From Stratiolaelaps scimitus (Eukaryota; Arthropoda; Arachnida; Mesostigmata; Laelapidae), in contig JABWDB010000021.1 of assembly GCA_019614645.1 (NCBI GenBank), positions 2,604,001 to 2,668,000 on the forward strand: DNA of 64,000 nucleotides. Direction: 5' to 3'. The notes beneath the pieces are model-generated. The model saw only the letters and a program-made list of their open reading frames with translations. It searched no databases and was not told the DNA's origin. A program made the position numbers and the translations under genes. Positions within the stretch are counted from its first letter, which is position 1; every line of letters begins with the position of its first letter. Positions 46,490 to 61,600 of this stretch are shown here, one piece after another.

Positions 46490-48570
46490 CAACCATTTGA
46501 TTGCCGTTGAACTTTGAGGTAGTTTGTGCGTCGTTGCCCATACATTCGTTTTCCCACGCCTGTCCCAGCGACGGTCTCGGCCAATCAGGAGATGGGCGGG
46601 CAGCTTCTTGGGCCGTTGTAGCAATCACTGGCACTTTGGCGCTACATCTTCTTCTTTTTCCTCCTTGGCCCTTGCGCCAACCCAAGCCACTACCAATCCA
46701 AGGAGTATAGTGCGCGTCAGACTCAGCAGTCGGAGTGCATTCCACGATGTGTAATGTGCGTTCGTGTGCGTAGTTTACGCAAACGAATCCGCCTACTAAA
46801 TAGTGGTTGGTGGAGATATTATGTTGGACATACTGATATGCGTAAATCACCCTGTTTGTGGTTGCCGCACAGATACAGCCACTATGGCAACTCTTTTGCA
46901 TATATACACACACACACACACATATATATATTCACACGAACATGCGTACACACTGTCTCTGTTCATGTGTCGCGTGGGTGATGTCTCCACTTTGAAGACA
47001 CCCGAGTCTCCCTATTCAACTCATTCTGATTGCGCGCGCTCCAACGATGGCGAGTCAGCGCTTAATCCTAAGCTCCTGCCATAGCCCGTTTGCGCGTTTC
47101 TCGTTGTACAGAGTTATCCCGTTTCCACTCGCGAATGTAAACGCAGTCTCAATGTACACATACACACACATTCATTGGGAACGTCGCAACGTGTCTATGC
47201 AAGCGGGCCATATTTTATGCTTTCCGAACAACTGTCATGTGCGGTATTATACAGTAAGATTAGGGTTTCGTCAACGCCTTTCTGAAGAAGAGGCAACACT
47301 ATAGCTGTAGAGATTGTCTCTTGCTGAAAAAATGATACATTCTCGTAATAAGGTATTTTTCTTGTGAACTATTATATAACAACTATATTTGGCTTATTGA
47401 ACGCCCTCTCGATGGATAGGTCCCGGCTGCAGCTGATACGGAACGTTACATTTTCACAGACAATTTGTCCAAAAGAACACGGTTCGTAAAATGGATTCTT
47501 CTTCTTCGTAGTTATTCAGTACCTTCTTATGGTTTACAGCCATCGGAATTATTTGCTTAGATCCTTCCCAAAGATTCCATTATCATCATCTGTATTAATT
47601 ATATAAAATAGAGTGGGTACTCAAATGCTCAATTGTCGTTTCCTGCTCATACAAGAATTCATTCTATCTCGTCCTATTCTTCTAAGTACAGTATTAATAA
47701 TAATAATAATAATAAATCCTCTCAGAGTAAAAAAGTATCCACAATCATACATTCTTTTTGCATAGTGTAGATGAATGTATCGCGCCAACGCACGATTTTC
47801 TCCTCCCTGGTTGTAGCGCATGTTTTTACTCCCGATGCTACTCAAAACGTTCCTCCGTGAAACGGATCAATGATCCAAATGAACTTTTCGGATAGCCAAA
47901 TGATCATATTGAGTTTAGCGGTGAACAGGAATCGCCATTTTTTGGCTGCCTTTGCCGACAGAGAAAAAGACTCGGCGGGGGGTGCTACAACATGAGAACG
48001 ATAACTCAAGTAGAGCGTAATTTTTCAGAGAGAAAATAGCAATAATAACAATAATGATAGCAACGACAACAATAATCTTAATGGATACCATACGCACCGT
48101 ACACCATCACTGAGGTGGTCCCCCTGAAGAGTCGCTCTGTCAAGGCAAGGACTTGGGAAGAGGGCCATTTTTGGCGTGTCAGGATCTCGTACATGAAACA
48201 CATGCTACCGAGGAAGTTCAACGCGTTCAGTCTCATAGGAACCATAGTGTGATAAATAATTTTCGATCAGTACACATTAATTGAGAGCGTGTTCCAGCAC
48301 AGATTGACCAAAATACCAATGCAATATTTATCAAAAATAAGTTATAGCTATTAAGTTCTTCGAGGTGGCGCTTGGCATTCTTTTGGCTTATGGTCCCTTT
48401 AAAAAAAAGGCGGAACATTAGCAATGATATAATATAGCAAACAGCTGTATTCGGAAATGCCGTCTAAAAATTAGTCTCAAATATTCTGGGCGGACACGAG
48501 ATGTAGGGGTACACATAGTTCAATGTATCCTGCACATATCACACCTGGCTGCTCACATCGATCTGCTGAC

Positions 48571-48591
48571 ATATATATATATATATATATA
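48571..48591. repeat. (AT)n microsatellite
   Basis: About ten AT units. Confidence 0.95.
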
Positions 48592-49172
48592 CCGCATAGC
48601 GTCATACAACCCTTTTGCATGGTTTCGCTCGATATCGAGAGATAGTTACCAACCATGGTGAGTGAGCCTGCGTCTCAGCGCTTTGTTCAATTCCAACTGA
48701 AATTTCCTGTTCATAACACACGCGCATGTACAGAGACGTATTCAAGGCGAAATTGGCGTTTTAAGTATATACCCACCACTATAAAACCGTAGCAACCGTT
48801 GCGAAAGCGGTATTAGTGTCATTGTATAGCAGATGTATATATAATAGTTGCTGGTTCGTTCAGGCTGCCGTTCCAAGGGAATTCGATCTGCTAGCGGCAC
48901 GCCCTGCAGCGAGTGCAGTTTCAGGCTGGCTACAGCATCCCAAAATTTGCCGCCGCCAGTCGCCGAATTTATACCCGATAATACGTTCACTGAAGATACG
49001 AATAAATGAATAAAATGACACGTTGAGTGTGGAGCGCCGCTGAAAATCGTCGATGGCATCGTCGACCCTTTTAGCTGTGACCTCTACTCGAAGGTCAAAG
49101 GCCAGAAACATTGTCCACCTCGAGTAGAAACACTTTGCGGTCATTTGATCTTGCCTTCAACGGAGCAAATAC

Positions 49173-49203
<31 letters not shown>

Positions 49204-49205
49204 GG
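49173..49205. repeat. (AG)n microsatellite
   Basis: About 16 AG units with one GGG interruption; a purine strand over 30 bases long. Confidence 0.95.
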
Positions 49206-52200
49206 AAATAGAGCCAAACGCTCAGTTGTGACTGGATACTAATATTCAGTAGTCGCGGATTCTCCAGTCTTTGTGGAATACTAGGTTTGAATTATATGTT
49301 TACAGAAAATGTGATCTGCCTATTTACGAAGAAAACTTGGTAGTCGACAGCTGAAGCGAACACATGACAGAGTGGAATTTAACAGAGGTATAAGAATGAT
49401 CAACTGAATGGTTTGTCAGTTGTTTTGCGTAGGAGTGGCTCATTTATTTATTGTCCCATAATTTGTCAGCTCGAAAGTTTGAGCTTTCACAGCTTAGTGC
49501 AGCATTTAGTACGCATGAAATCGAATTAAATACGAGGTCATGAGTATCAGCTCAATAATCGTATTAGCTCGAAGATCTTATTAGCATGCTATCGAACGTT
49601 CAGACAGTAATACTCCGAGCAAGTTATCCAATTTGACTTAATGACATGCTTGTTGCCTATGTCAGACATCTTCAAGTATTCGCAGCAATTAGTAAACAGC
49701 GAACAGTAATTGCTCCATCGTGTGTCATATTTGTGCCTCGGAATATCTTCGTATCTTGTTTACTTGTCAGCTTTCTTCAATCTAAGGAATGTTTGTACGA
49801 TATATGGTGCAACCTGGTTAGATCGTGCTTTGCACTAACAATTTCATAGGGTCAAGTTATATGTACATCAAGCCAGCTACCTAAGTCTAGGCAGATTCTT
49901 CCATATGAATTTAGAGTACTTTTATTCAATCACGTGGCTTTAAATGTTCCTTACTTGTTCATATTTCTTCTCACTGTGATAATAAGTAGAGGCTCGGAAG
50001 TGTACGCATGTCGTAAATTCTCAAATGTTCAACATGGTTCTTAAAACAATCAAAGTCAGCTTATAGGCTCCTAAACAGTGTCATTGTGAATTTTATGAAG
50101 CCATTGAGCCATGATTATTAAAAGCAATGATCGTTTTCAAAGCTAGCACAGTTCACCGGCAAAACACTTAATATTAACAGAGCACGTCCCTTTATTGTCA
50201 CGTTTTTATTTTCAGCGAAAGGCATTCCTGCTATTCTCAGCCGTGCTATTATATGCACATGGTGTACTCACATGATGCATGTCTCCAATTTCTAGTTGAA
50301 CAAATATATAAGTTAACTCAATCGTGGACTCGTGTGATCGAAAGAAATGTTCATGTCATAGAGTAAAATGACACGCACATTCAGACGTGCGTATGTATGT
50401 GTGTCAGTCACAACCCCAAGTGAGAACAACAAAACAAAAAAGAAAAAGCAAAAACAAACAGCAGCGATGATCAATTCGTAGCCTTACCTTGTCTTTCCAA
50501 AGCAACAACATTCCTTGATGGCTTGCAAATGAAAAAAAAACGATCTTTTCTTCTCTCTCTCTCTCTCGGTATATGTCATTCGTATTGATACGCTGATGCC
50601 TCTTCAAATGAGTGGCAGGCGATGGCAAGCAGGCAAAGGGAACGTAGTACTCCCGTTGTTATGTCTCGATACATCGACAAAACGGCGACGGCGGCAGCGG
50701 TCGCTTGCATACAATCTTCTCCTCGGTCCGTTACGTTGTACATATCCACCTCAACAGATTTCGTGGATATTCCGCTGAAGGATCTGTCGGAATGACAATG
50801 CTTCCTTTCTCCCGCGCTTGTCAATGTTCGCTTGTACACCAACTGCTCGAGCTGGTAAGCAACAACTTCTGACCGCCATCTTTCAGACCTTACCTCTCTC
50901 AGGATCTGACCTGTATGCTATGCTACCAGTAGAGATATCTTCCGTTGAATGGAGTAGATTTCATGGCGTTCATGTGATAGGCATACCAGACATGTTTAGT
51001 GTATTATCTTCATCTTTCCATCATTTAAGGATGATGATATCTAAAACACACACATACATACATATCACATAAAAGCGTGTTCCCGACATCGCAAGGTTCT
51101 ATGGTAATATACGACACGTTTTTGTATGATGCTACTTCGAATGCTACCACTTCAAAGTGACGATACACGGGGACCATGTCTGTTAAGCGGATTGTGTTCG
51201 CCCTGCCGACGTGCCCCAGATAGTAAAAGTTTTCTTTGAAAGTACCATATTGTACGGATCGTCCCTGAGTTATTCTGACAAGAGAGATGTTGTTCTTCTG
51301 CCACTAAGCATCAGCTACATCGTTTGGTTGTCAAAGAAATGCAGAATCCGGCCAAAGAGAATCTAAGGCCTAAGGTACGTTCAATTCGTCTTCGTTACAG
51401 GTGATTCGGAAGCTGTGCGATAATAGCGACTGGCAGCAGCGACCCTTGAAATACGCTTCATCTATGGAGGTGATTTGAAATTGATTAGAAGAACTTAGAG
51501 GCAATGGATGTCGACAGATAGGAAGAAATTGTCGAAGATATCACCTTGCTAAAGGGGACGAAGACAACGTGATACTTATAAAAAGGTAATAATTAGACGC
51601 ATAAAATTGTTTCGCTTATTACAAAACAGAAGGCCAGAAAAGCTTGGAAGAAATACACACCAAGGAAAATAAATAACGAAAACTCACGAAATGAAAGGCA
51701 GACCAAGAGACAACTGACGGGTGCACTCGAGTATTGATGAAGAGTTCAATTCTATGAGAGGAATCATAAATATAATAATCTCCATTGGTATAATATGACT
51801 GACCTTGAACTGTGCCTAAATACAAATCACTTTCGTCAGATCGCACGATGAGCATAGAGAGAAAGCCGTGTAGCAATATTTAAAAGTTACCCGAAAATAT
51901 ATTCAGACTGAGAGAAGATGAAGTCGTCAACTGTTCGCCATGTCGTGCATGATAACGATACAAAGGATGAACAATTATTGTCGCATGAGGTATAACCAAA
52001 TGTTTTCGTGAATTAAATTTCAGTTCGACCTTGACGCGAGAATTATGAGGATAAGTAGACGTTGTTACATTTCGCTTGCGCGGAACACGACTGAGACTTG
52101 GTAAATTACTATCGTGACATAGAACAATTTTTCGCTAATTCGTTCCGTGTTCCACAGTTGAATTGTGCTTCATTTTCTGATTTAATTTGCTGATACTTTT

Positions 52201-53334
52201 GACGACATCGCCTGTGAGTGCTCCCTTTGTTCCAAACGATCAGTCATCATCTATTTGTGTGAGCTTGCTTCACAGATGCTACCTCTCATAGCAAGCACTA
52301 TGAAACCACAAATTGGATTTGTGCATAAAATGACTACTAGGGTGTTCTCCTCGGCGGCTGGCCCCGAGTTCCTCTCCCACCAGAAGACACTTCTCGACGT
52401 TTATCCGTATAATGGCATTGCTGCTATTAGAGGATGACTACCACCTATTGTAAGGTGCCGGCAGACTCCTTAAGCTGAAATGTATGAACTCCATAACAAG
52501 TTTATGTGTTGTATGTATCGCGATGGTCGCAGCCAAATCAGTAGTTGTATGATCGATATTTTGAAGACTATGCCATCTCACATGACCCCACCAATCAGCT
52601 CTGGTTCGCAGGCCCGCGATGTCGAAATGTTTCGGTGAGTTCAATCGACAAGGCAAAAAACAAGGTCACAAAGTCAAAGAGATTTACTTTGTGCCAGCGT
52701 CCCCATCTTGTGCATTCTGCGGCTGCTAGTGCTTCGTCAGTGGATGCTTTTAGGATAATCGGCTAAACAACGGCTTTGTTCGGCGCACAACCGGGCAGCA
52801 CCAGCAGCAAACAGATGCAAGCCCACCGTGGCTCTGCCGTCGAGTCGGTGGACTACGAGGTCTGACATCGATGGACTCCCTCAACCGCCCACGCACCTGT
52901 CGCCTGCTGCCTGGGAAACAAACACACACACACACATACATAAACATAAACACACTCACTCCTCCCTCTCACATATAGAGACACATTATATACCTACCTA
53001 GTATACGCTGCTGAACGAAGACACATCCAAACAACGAGGCCGGCGTTTGGACTCATTAATTATATGATAATAATCGTATTAGCGATGCGTCGAAACGCTA
53101 TTTCGTAGCCTTTCTTTTCATAAGAGTGCTGGTGGTGCTGTTGTTGCTGGTGATGTAGGTAAAACTAATAGGAGCAGCAGCAGTAGTTTGGTGTGCTGCT
53201 GTTGCTGGCATAAGTACCATACCAATGCCTAAGAGAGAGAGAGAGAAATTCAAAGAGCGCCTTTTATAATTGTCTAATAAATTGCATCCAAGAGCGCCTA
53301 CACAACAATTCTTTTTATCATTATTACAACAGTG

Positions 53335-53349
53335 TATATATATATATAT
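53335..53349. repeat. (TA)n microsatellite
   Basis: Seven TA units. Confidence 0.85.
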
Positions 53350-53611
53350 GGGTTGTATCGATGAGCTAGGGATGAACGTGTGATTCACCCGCATCGATGA
53401 ATGCAGACAATGCGTACAGACATATGCTATTTATGAATGGAAGAGCAAGAAGCTGAAGAGTTTGCTATAACGCCACGTCAAATACCAACAGCAAGACAAG
53501 TAGAGGCGGTAGCAGCCACGAAGGTGTCGTTTCCCTGCACCTGTTTTCCTTCTGACATCCAAAGCGACTGAATCCACACCAAGAGCGGCAACATCAGGTC
53601 GAGATACCGAA

Positions 53612-54163
53612 TTGCGTTGCCTAGTAGTGGCGCCAGCAGCAGTCGAAGTGGCGTTTAGCATTATTTGTTTCGATCCATCGTCTCCTCATCTAATCTCGTT
53701 GCTTGTTGGCGTCGCTGCGCTGTTGCTGCTGATGCCGTTGGGTGAACGCTTTGTGTCGGCTACCGCCTCACGACTTCAACCGACGGCGTACGGGGTACGC
53801 GCGGACACCCGCTTGGTCGTTCGACGCTCGCCAGTTGCTATAATAGAAGAAGCGACAGATGATGGTGAACGAGAAATCAGATTTAGTCGGAGCTGCTTCT
53901 GCGCACTGGCCGCCTCACAGTACTCGCTTTCGAGCCGGCTGGTGTGTCGTCCGCGTGATGAAGATGATACCACCGAACAGCGCTTGTTCAAACAAAAACA
54001 CCAACCAAGCAATCAACAAACCCAGCAACACTGCACAACGCTAGAAGTCATTGACGTGCTGTTGGCTGAACGTGACATCATTGGGTGCGTACATAAGCAT
54101 GAGCACCCCCGCATCGCTGAAATTTCAAAAGCCATGCAAAGCATGAACTTGAAGCGAGATTAG
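53612..54163 (+). other. Long open frame of uncertain status (183 codons)
   Basis: The frame starts MRCLVVAPAAVEVAFSIICF, with hydrophobic SLLVGVAALLLLMPLG, a charged middle and a Gln-rich stretch (QPSNQQTQQH). It ends in TAG with AATAAA within about 10 bases. The DNA is GC-richer than its surroundings. No domain recognised; it may be a small membrane protein or a chance frame. Confidence 0.25.
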
Positions 54164-56608
54164 CAACAAATAAATTGAGTGCTCGAGCTACGCGCTACGG
54201 CTTTATTTATTTTGATTTTTCATTGAAATCTGTATATTTTTTAGGTTGCGTACGTTTCTTTGTGCAATTCTTTTTTACAGGTTAAATTGTGTGCACATAT
54301 TTGTATTACATTATTTAGTAGACGGCTTTCGTTATGTGCAATACTATAATTGGCTGGGCTGGGATAATTAATATTGCAAAGCTACACGGTACTTAAATTA
54401 CTTAACTCCACTGATCTAAATTGGTGAAGACTGGCAATCCTGTCAGACGATCTAGCAAGTAATAGCTGTCAACCTTCACATGAGCTCCTCTATTTTACGT
54501 GAAGCTCTTAACGATTTTAACATAGAAATCTTGCGGCTAAATCTTCTTTCAGTTGGCCCAACTCGATCCGTTTCATGATATCTAACGCAGTCTAGTCTCG
54601 TTTTCTAAAATTTGATTGTTCATAATTGGCAAATTGCTTACATTTTAGTGGCTCGCGCACTCGACCGCCTAAAGAATAATGAGTTCGCAAAGATCCAAAA
54701 CCACGAACTTTCCTTATATCTATTTAGTAATGTTCCTCCCTCGGACCCTGAAATAGTGAAAGAGGCTGCCACGGTACCGCTCACCTGTAACATAAACTAA
54801 AATATGATTACTGTAATCATGAGATGTAATCAGAAGCAGAATAAAAATGGTTCCTTAACACCTGATAAAAAAATAATACGCACAGAACAGCAGATAATGA
54901 GTTTTATCCAAGCTATTAAACATCGCAGTATAGTATGGATTGCCGGATTAATTTGCAGGTGTGAGTTATTTCAACGTTTCTTGAGCTGACTCTCAGCTCC
55001 GTAGTTCCTCTATGTGATAGGCCTTGGCCCCTATATACAAGTGTGAGGTATTTAGCAAGTGCTATCTCTCCCATCTTCTGGACTATTCGTTTAAGGGTCG
55101 TTTTCTAATACAGCCGTATTATTTTTGCATACGTATTTAGCAACGCCGGTAAGAACTTAACTCACAGTAAACGCAATAGGACTCCGAGCCATATTCGCCA
55201 ACACATACGCAAACATGACATTAAAGTTTACCCGAAATAGCATTGGTCGAGCATTATGTTCTTATTTGCCACAATTGTAGGATAGTAACAGTTTTATTCT
55301 GTTCGTAAAATAATTGTATTACAAGACCTGTTTGAAAGATGTCTACTGGGACGTGCTCAGTCATTTTTCTTATAATTACTGTTCAGATTACCAAAGTTAA
55401 TTAAAAGTAATCAAGCGTCTTAGTTATATTGCTTGAGGTGCACGTGCGGTGGGCTGAACCTTTTGCAAGATTTCGTCATTCGCTCGAATCATTTCTAGCC
55501 AGATTTAGTATGCAGGCCTCAACGCAACTGACATGCTTAAACAACTAACTCTCAACCATTATTCCCATTGGCATTGCGCGTCCGATATCTGCATATGGTC
55601 ATCATCGATGTGCATTACGGCCTAATGCTGATGATGTTAGCAGATTCGCTTGAGCCCAAATTGAATAAGCTTCAGCTCGGGCTCATCATGATGCTCTCTG
55701 ACATGAGATAATATAGTTGTCATGTCGCACCTAGTTTTGATAATCACATAAACAAGACATGTTCGCCGATGTATAGCCGTTGTGGTGGCCAATATGGGTA
55801 TTACCAGCCAATCAACACGCGGCGCGAGGCGGACAGAAACGCGGAAGGCATGCCATTATTAGTAACTAGATAGCAGTGGTAGTGGTAGTATATTCTCATC
55901 ATCTTTCGAGGAAGCGAGCTACTCCGATCAGGTTTCCCTTGATCGTTCATTCGCCTGTCATAGCTCGACAGGATCACCGAAATGCACTTGCTGTAGACAG
56001 GCAACCAGGCAGGCACTGGATCGGCTGGTCATTGGCCACTATTGTAGTTGTGCACAGCTCAGCTATGCAAATACATAGATATATACGCCCACATACGCAT
56101 GTCCAAATACGGTATATAGAGATATTTGAGGAAACGATCGAGTGGTTGGGTTGAAACGAACGGGGATTGCAAACATAACTTGAGGAAGGGGCTCTCATTT
56201 GACTTAGTAATACATCTAATACCATAAACAAACAACGCCTAATGTCATCTGGTACCCACTGCTTCCGTGATGTGTCCAACGTGTATTCCATTGTACTCAC
56301 ATAATTGTAATATTTTTTAAATAGTCAGGAAGATGATGTTGCGAGTTATAGAAAATACATGTCCGCTTTGGAAAACTTTAGCAGGCACTCCAATGTTATT
56401 CTAAAGACATCTATTTACATTTGTGCTTGTTTCTTGAGTGAGTATGCAGACGGTCTGCACACGGATGGGCAATCAAGTCCCAGTCACTATCCATTTTAAA
56501 AGTACAGTCCATTATAGACTTCATTTGCATCTAACTACATCTTCCGTTCACACAACAGGTTGTTCATAAACATTTTCACGACTGCAGCTTGGCGATTCAG
56601 GATTGCGG

Positions 56609-56636
56609 ACTCTTGTGGTCGACTTTCCACAAGAGT
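56609..56636. repeat. Short inverted repeat
   Basis: ACTCTTGTGG (56609-56618) is the exact complement of CCACAAGAGT (56627-56636) around TCGACTTT. No clear role. Confidence 0.4.
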
Positions 56637-57418
56637 TCAAGTTAACAAAATAAAATAGAGTGATACTGAACCGTGAATTGTGGAAAACTAAGTTCAGCGA
56701 CCGTGAGTGAATTGTGCAAATTTTATATGCGTATTGCTCCTGTGACAGGGATTAAACTTACTAACTAACTTGTTGGAGCCAAAATGTATTTATTCCAACA
56801 CATTTTATTGCTGTCATCATTAGCTTACGACAAATGAAATATTTCTAACCAAACTATTTATAAATTAATTTGTGAAAACGGGTAATGAATAATCGTCAGG
56901 TATCAACTGAGACAAATTTTATAATTACCATACTCTTACTAGAATTTACTTACTATCATCTGCGCACTGGCATATGATTAGTAGGCCTCAGTTTCCTGAG
57001 GTCATTACGATTGAACTGTCATTGATTGAACATACATTGATATGTGTGTATATACATTTTATATTCTTGCTGAGTTGTCATTATTTTGATACTACTGATA
57101 TCACCGTGATGAACGCGTTCTTTCCGATTTATAGTCTCATTGACGTTTTAGTAACATCTTGGTAGATTGGAGTGGCTACATCTTTGTCGCCTTCCCACGG
57201 TCGATAAGAGCAACCGTCTATTCGTTGAGATGCATTATAACTTGGTTTAAAGGTTATCCAAATTATAAGTAACATTCTATAATTGAGAGCATTCATTAAA
57301 AATGCCCATCCCGTCGTTTAGGGCATCCTGAGCAGCCTGCGCAGTCATGAGGAAGCATTCATTATCGACCATGACGTATACACACAAACATACATACATA
57401 TATAAATATGCGAGTATC

Positions 57419-57439
57419 TATATATATATATATATATAT
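57419..57439. repeat. (TA)n microsatellite
   Basis: About ten TA units next to TACATACATA repeats. Confidence 0.95.
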
Positions 57440-58595
57440 CTCCCTCCGAACTAACCAAACAGACGATGGATGAATATGAGTCTAGAACAGGGTTGGTGGT
57501 TTTACCCACGTCGTATGGCCTCAATACATTATATATGGCAGCAGATCCGACATTTTTCTGAAAAAGAGCAGAACCGAATCATCTTCCTTTTTCGTTGGCT
57601 AACTGTTTACGCTAGTTTACGACCCAAACAATAACGGCAAAGGTCTAAAGAAAGATGACCGCGTGCACCGGTCGAATCAAAGCTACCCTTCTCTCTCTCT
57701 CTCCGTTCTTCTATCTATCTCTCTCTCTTTCTCATCCCGGCGTCATATCCTATATCTGACATTTTCCACAGAAACAACTCGACTTGTGGCGAGACTTGTA
57801 GTGTCTCTTCCAGTTTCCCAGACACACGAAACGTTCTGTTTATTCGTTACACTCCTCGATTCACGTCGTCGATGCGTTATTGTCTGAACTGAGTAGAAAG
57901 GAGAGTTCGGCAGGCGGATAGCTGCTGATTGTAGGAGATCATTCTCGTCGAGTGGTCGGCCAGGTTCAGAACAAAACCTTCTGCAGAGACCAAAAAACAG
58001 AGACCAAAATGACGCAACGGCTGGTCCCTGCAGCCTGGTAATGACGTTGAGTCAATGCTAGTATCAGGTTTGTTTGTACACACCATCAGACCGTAGTGAT
58101 AATAATTATATTAATAATAACAATAATAATAGATACCTAGGAGAAGATGATACGTACGGAAAGAGGGCATGGCGAAGCACACCGCACACTAAAGCCGCTG
58201 GGTGGGGTCGAGGAGTTATTTGGCTACAATTGAAAGGAACGGTAGAGCACAAGGACCCAAAATACAAAGAGCAGTCCGTAAAATTGTCCGCAGATCGACT
58301 GGATCCGCAATGAGATTACGGCCTGTAGCATGGGGCGAACAAGTTTTTTTTTACCATATTTTAAGTAAGTGGTGTAATCACATATTTGTCAAGAGTAACT
58401 ATAATGGCAAGTGAGGAGACATCGCCGGCCTCTGACAGGAAAGCAGCTGCACTCCCCCTGTCAGCATTGGAAAATACTGCAGTTCACAAAGTACAGCAAG
58501 GAGCATTGAGGCCACAACCATTGAGGTAAAGGTTTTATTATTATTGGTTTATTAACGGAACCGCAGTTTTTAAATTCTGAAATTCTCTATATGTC

Positions 58596-58675
58596 CTTAC
58601 CAGATCGCGGGATTCGAACCTGCGGAGTCCGGAGCACATTATTCGATAGTTCACTCTATCTCGCTAACATTTTCT
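58596..58675 (-). mobile_element. tRNA-derived SINE head
   Basis: The minus strand carries a perfect polymerase III B box (GGTTCGAATCCC, complement of 58609-58620) preceded by CTCCGGACTCCGCA and, about 35 bases upstream, an A-box-like TTAGCGAGATAGAGTGA (complement of 58651-58667). The acceptor arms do not pair as in a functional tRNA, so this looks like the 5' head of a tRNA-derived SINE rather than a tRNA gene. Confidence 0.5.
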
Positions 58676-61600
58676 TATATTATATATTATTATATGTATA
58701 TATACGAGAAAGAACATCGAAGATCGAATCATCAGTTGCTGCACAATTGAACTTCTATCCCCTTTCGTGCAGCATCTTTTTGACGACATACCAACCATTG
58801 TCGATTCCTGCGATTATGAAACACTATATAACTCTCAGAACTAAACGGAGTCCTAATAATAAAGATAATTCAATTTTTATCACTTCATGTTTTTCCGCCA
58901 TCACTTCATATCCAATCATATCTACGACTTCCTAGAGGCCTCTTGCTAACCAGCCAACAGCAGCAGCAGCACGGGCCAAAATCCCTCCAACAGGAGTGAC
59001 AGAATGAGAGAAGAAGAAGAAGAATAGAGAGAGATAGAGAGAGAAATGGACACAGACAGAATGCATACATTCATACGACGAACGAACAGCGGAGCAAAGG
59101 TGGATCGCGTGAAAAACTGAGACTCGGGCTATAACATTTGCTCTTTTTGAACAACAACGCCAACAACTACTACCACCACGATTCTATCTGTCACCACCGT
59201 TGTACTCGCTCGTAAATTCTGCTGATTGGCGACGGCTGGACGTAGCATTTGAGGCCGCTGCTGCAGAATGAAGCAAGCACCGAAGGAGATATGACTCTGG
59301 CCCTATCTTTTCCCTTTGATCAGATACCCGAAGCAACATATCAGGTTGTTATGATATTTTATCTGAGGGTTACGTATCTAAGCGAAAGCGAGCTATCAGA
59401 TCAACAAGTGCTTTGATTGCTGAAGCTGTCGTCGTTGCTGCTGTTGTTGTTGTTATTGTGGTGAAATAATATCTTGCTGAATATCTAAGCGACAAACGGT
59501 TCGGCGCGACGATTTTGAAATGCGACGAGTTTACGAGTTGGGCTTAAGGCAACGGTGTCGCCGACAGATAGCGAATGAAAGAAAATCATTCGGAAAAAGG
59601 AGTACATACAGAAAAAAATTATTAAAATATACGAAGAAAGGCAGAATATGTAACACATTCAAGGAATTTCTATCCACACAACGACTTGATTATATCCACA
59701 GAACGAACAGATAGAATAGACACCTACATATTTATTATACACAACGGCCATTGATGGTCATTTTATGACTGGAGTGTTTGCGAATTTCTTGACTCGTACA
59801 ACATTTCCTGCTTGTGTTTACGGCTGACCTGGCCATGTGCACGTGAAATAAGCTGACTGAACGATTAGTAGACTTTGACGACGTGTTCCAAAAGAACATC
59901 TCCGTCGTAATTATCTGATACGGAATCTCATAACGATTTCCAATATCTACTTCACACTATATTATAAAATTGACAAAATTGGCAATTAATTAATTATTAT
60001 TTTACAACAAGGTAAGTTGACAAATTTTAGTTGCGCGTAGCGATCCATTTGTGACATGCAAGCAAAAACTGTCAATCCATGATTTTTTGGCTTCTTGCCT
60101 CCTTTCCCATACTCATTCAAATAAGAGACGTCACAGACATATTTTACTTGGACAGGATTACATGACGAGAAACAGACTGTGCAAATCCACTCTATCTGAC
60201 ACTACAGTGCTGTACGATATGGATCCGGCGTGTGGCACCTCCTATAATATTTGCCACATCATTATAACGGTTGCTTAACGGTAAACCTCAAAGGAGCTGG
60301 CGGTGAGCTCTTCAACGACGCGAGGTACCAGAACCTATTCCAGGTATTAGAGAGAAATGAGGAAAGCCTGATGAAAAAGACTACCAGGTAAAGTGTTGTA
60401 AATATCCAGACATAAATGTCCGATCGTTGTAACGCATTTTAACGAAATCAGCCCTATGTGTCCAAAATCGGAAAGGAAATTACTGAGTGTATGTAAATTA
60501 TAGAAGAAAAAACTATAGGATTCTACAAGACTTAACGGTATCATTTGCATAGACCTGTATACTTTCTTCCTTCAAGAAGAGCAATCAAGTGCGATTCCCC
60601 ATGCTCAACTAACTAAATTACGAACCAGTCCATATAAAACTATAGGTTTCATACTCCCCTCTTCCTGCCTTTGTACCTGTGACACGACAACCCTTCGTGG
60701 AAGCATTTCCATGGGATAGCTAAAGCTACGTTCCTTCCCTCTATTTTGTGTGTGTTTCTCGCTCAAAGTCCAATTTGTCTCCTTATCTACGATCTATATT
60801 ACAATTCTATACACTTAGCGCGACAGCTAATTCCTCTCCACCAGCGCACGTGACCCTGTCTAACTTTGTCGACCACGCCCTTCATCTTGATCTCAAGGGA
60901 CAAACAAAATCAAAACCGTCGACCGACCAATCGCCCAGCGTCGCAATTATTATTATTAGTATCATCATCATCATTGCCATTGTTGTTGTTGTTGCGTGGT
61001 CATCACCTTTAACATAATCGAGATGCACATCTGATATAGGCACTTAACTACTTCCAATGTTGTGCTGACCGATCTTTCAATTTGTGTTGCCTTCATCCTT
61101 TGACAGTTGGCAGAGGTTTGCCAATGGTTAATTTCTTTTCCCTCCGGGGCCCTCTACCACCTCCTCATTCCCATCATTTATTCCTTCCCCTTCGTGCATG
61201 CATATCTGTTTAGCGACTTCAGCGGCAGTTTCGGCATAAAGCTGAAATGGAATACTGCCTGGAGCGCTGCACCATTTGACTGTGAGGTCCTTGATAGCGG
61301 TGCAGCAGCAACAACAACAGCAACGACAACAAGTCCCACGGTTCGCTGCTGCATTGGTGGGACTAACTTCGTTAATCTGACTGCCGACTGCAGCCAGAAG
61401 TAAATACCCGTAGCAAGTCCGGTTCGAGAGGGTCATCAGCTCCCGTTGAACGCCTCGCTTATCGTTAGGTTGCTGCCACTGATGCCAATACTCACCACTG
61501 TACGAGAGAAAGAACAGCGGGGTGTGCGTCTAAATGGGTGCACGCGATGAGGGGAGATGCGAGCGTGGAGAAAAAGGCACCACCTCATTGGCCGCGACTA

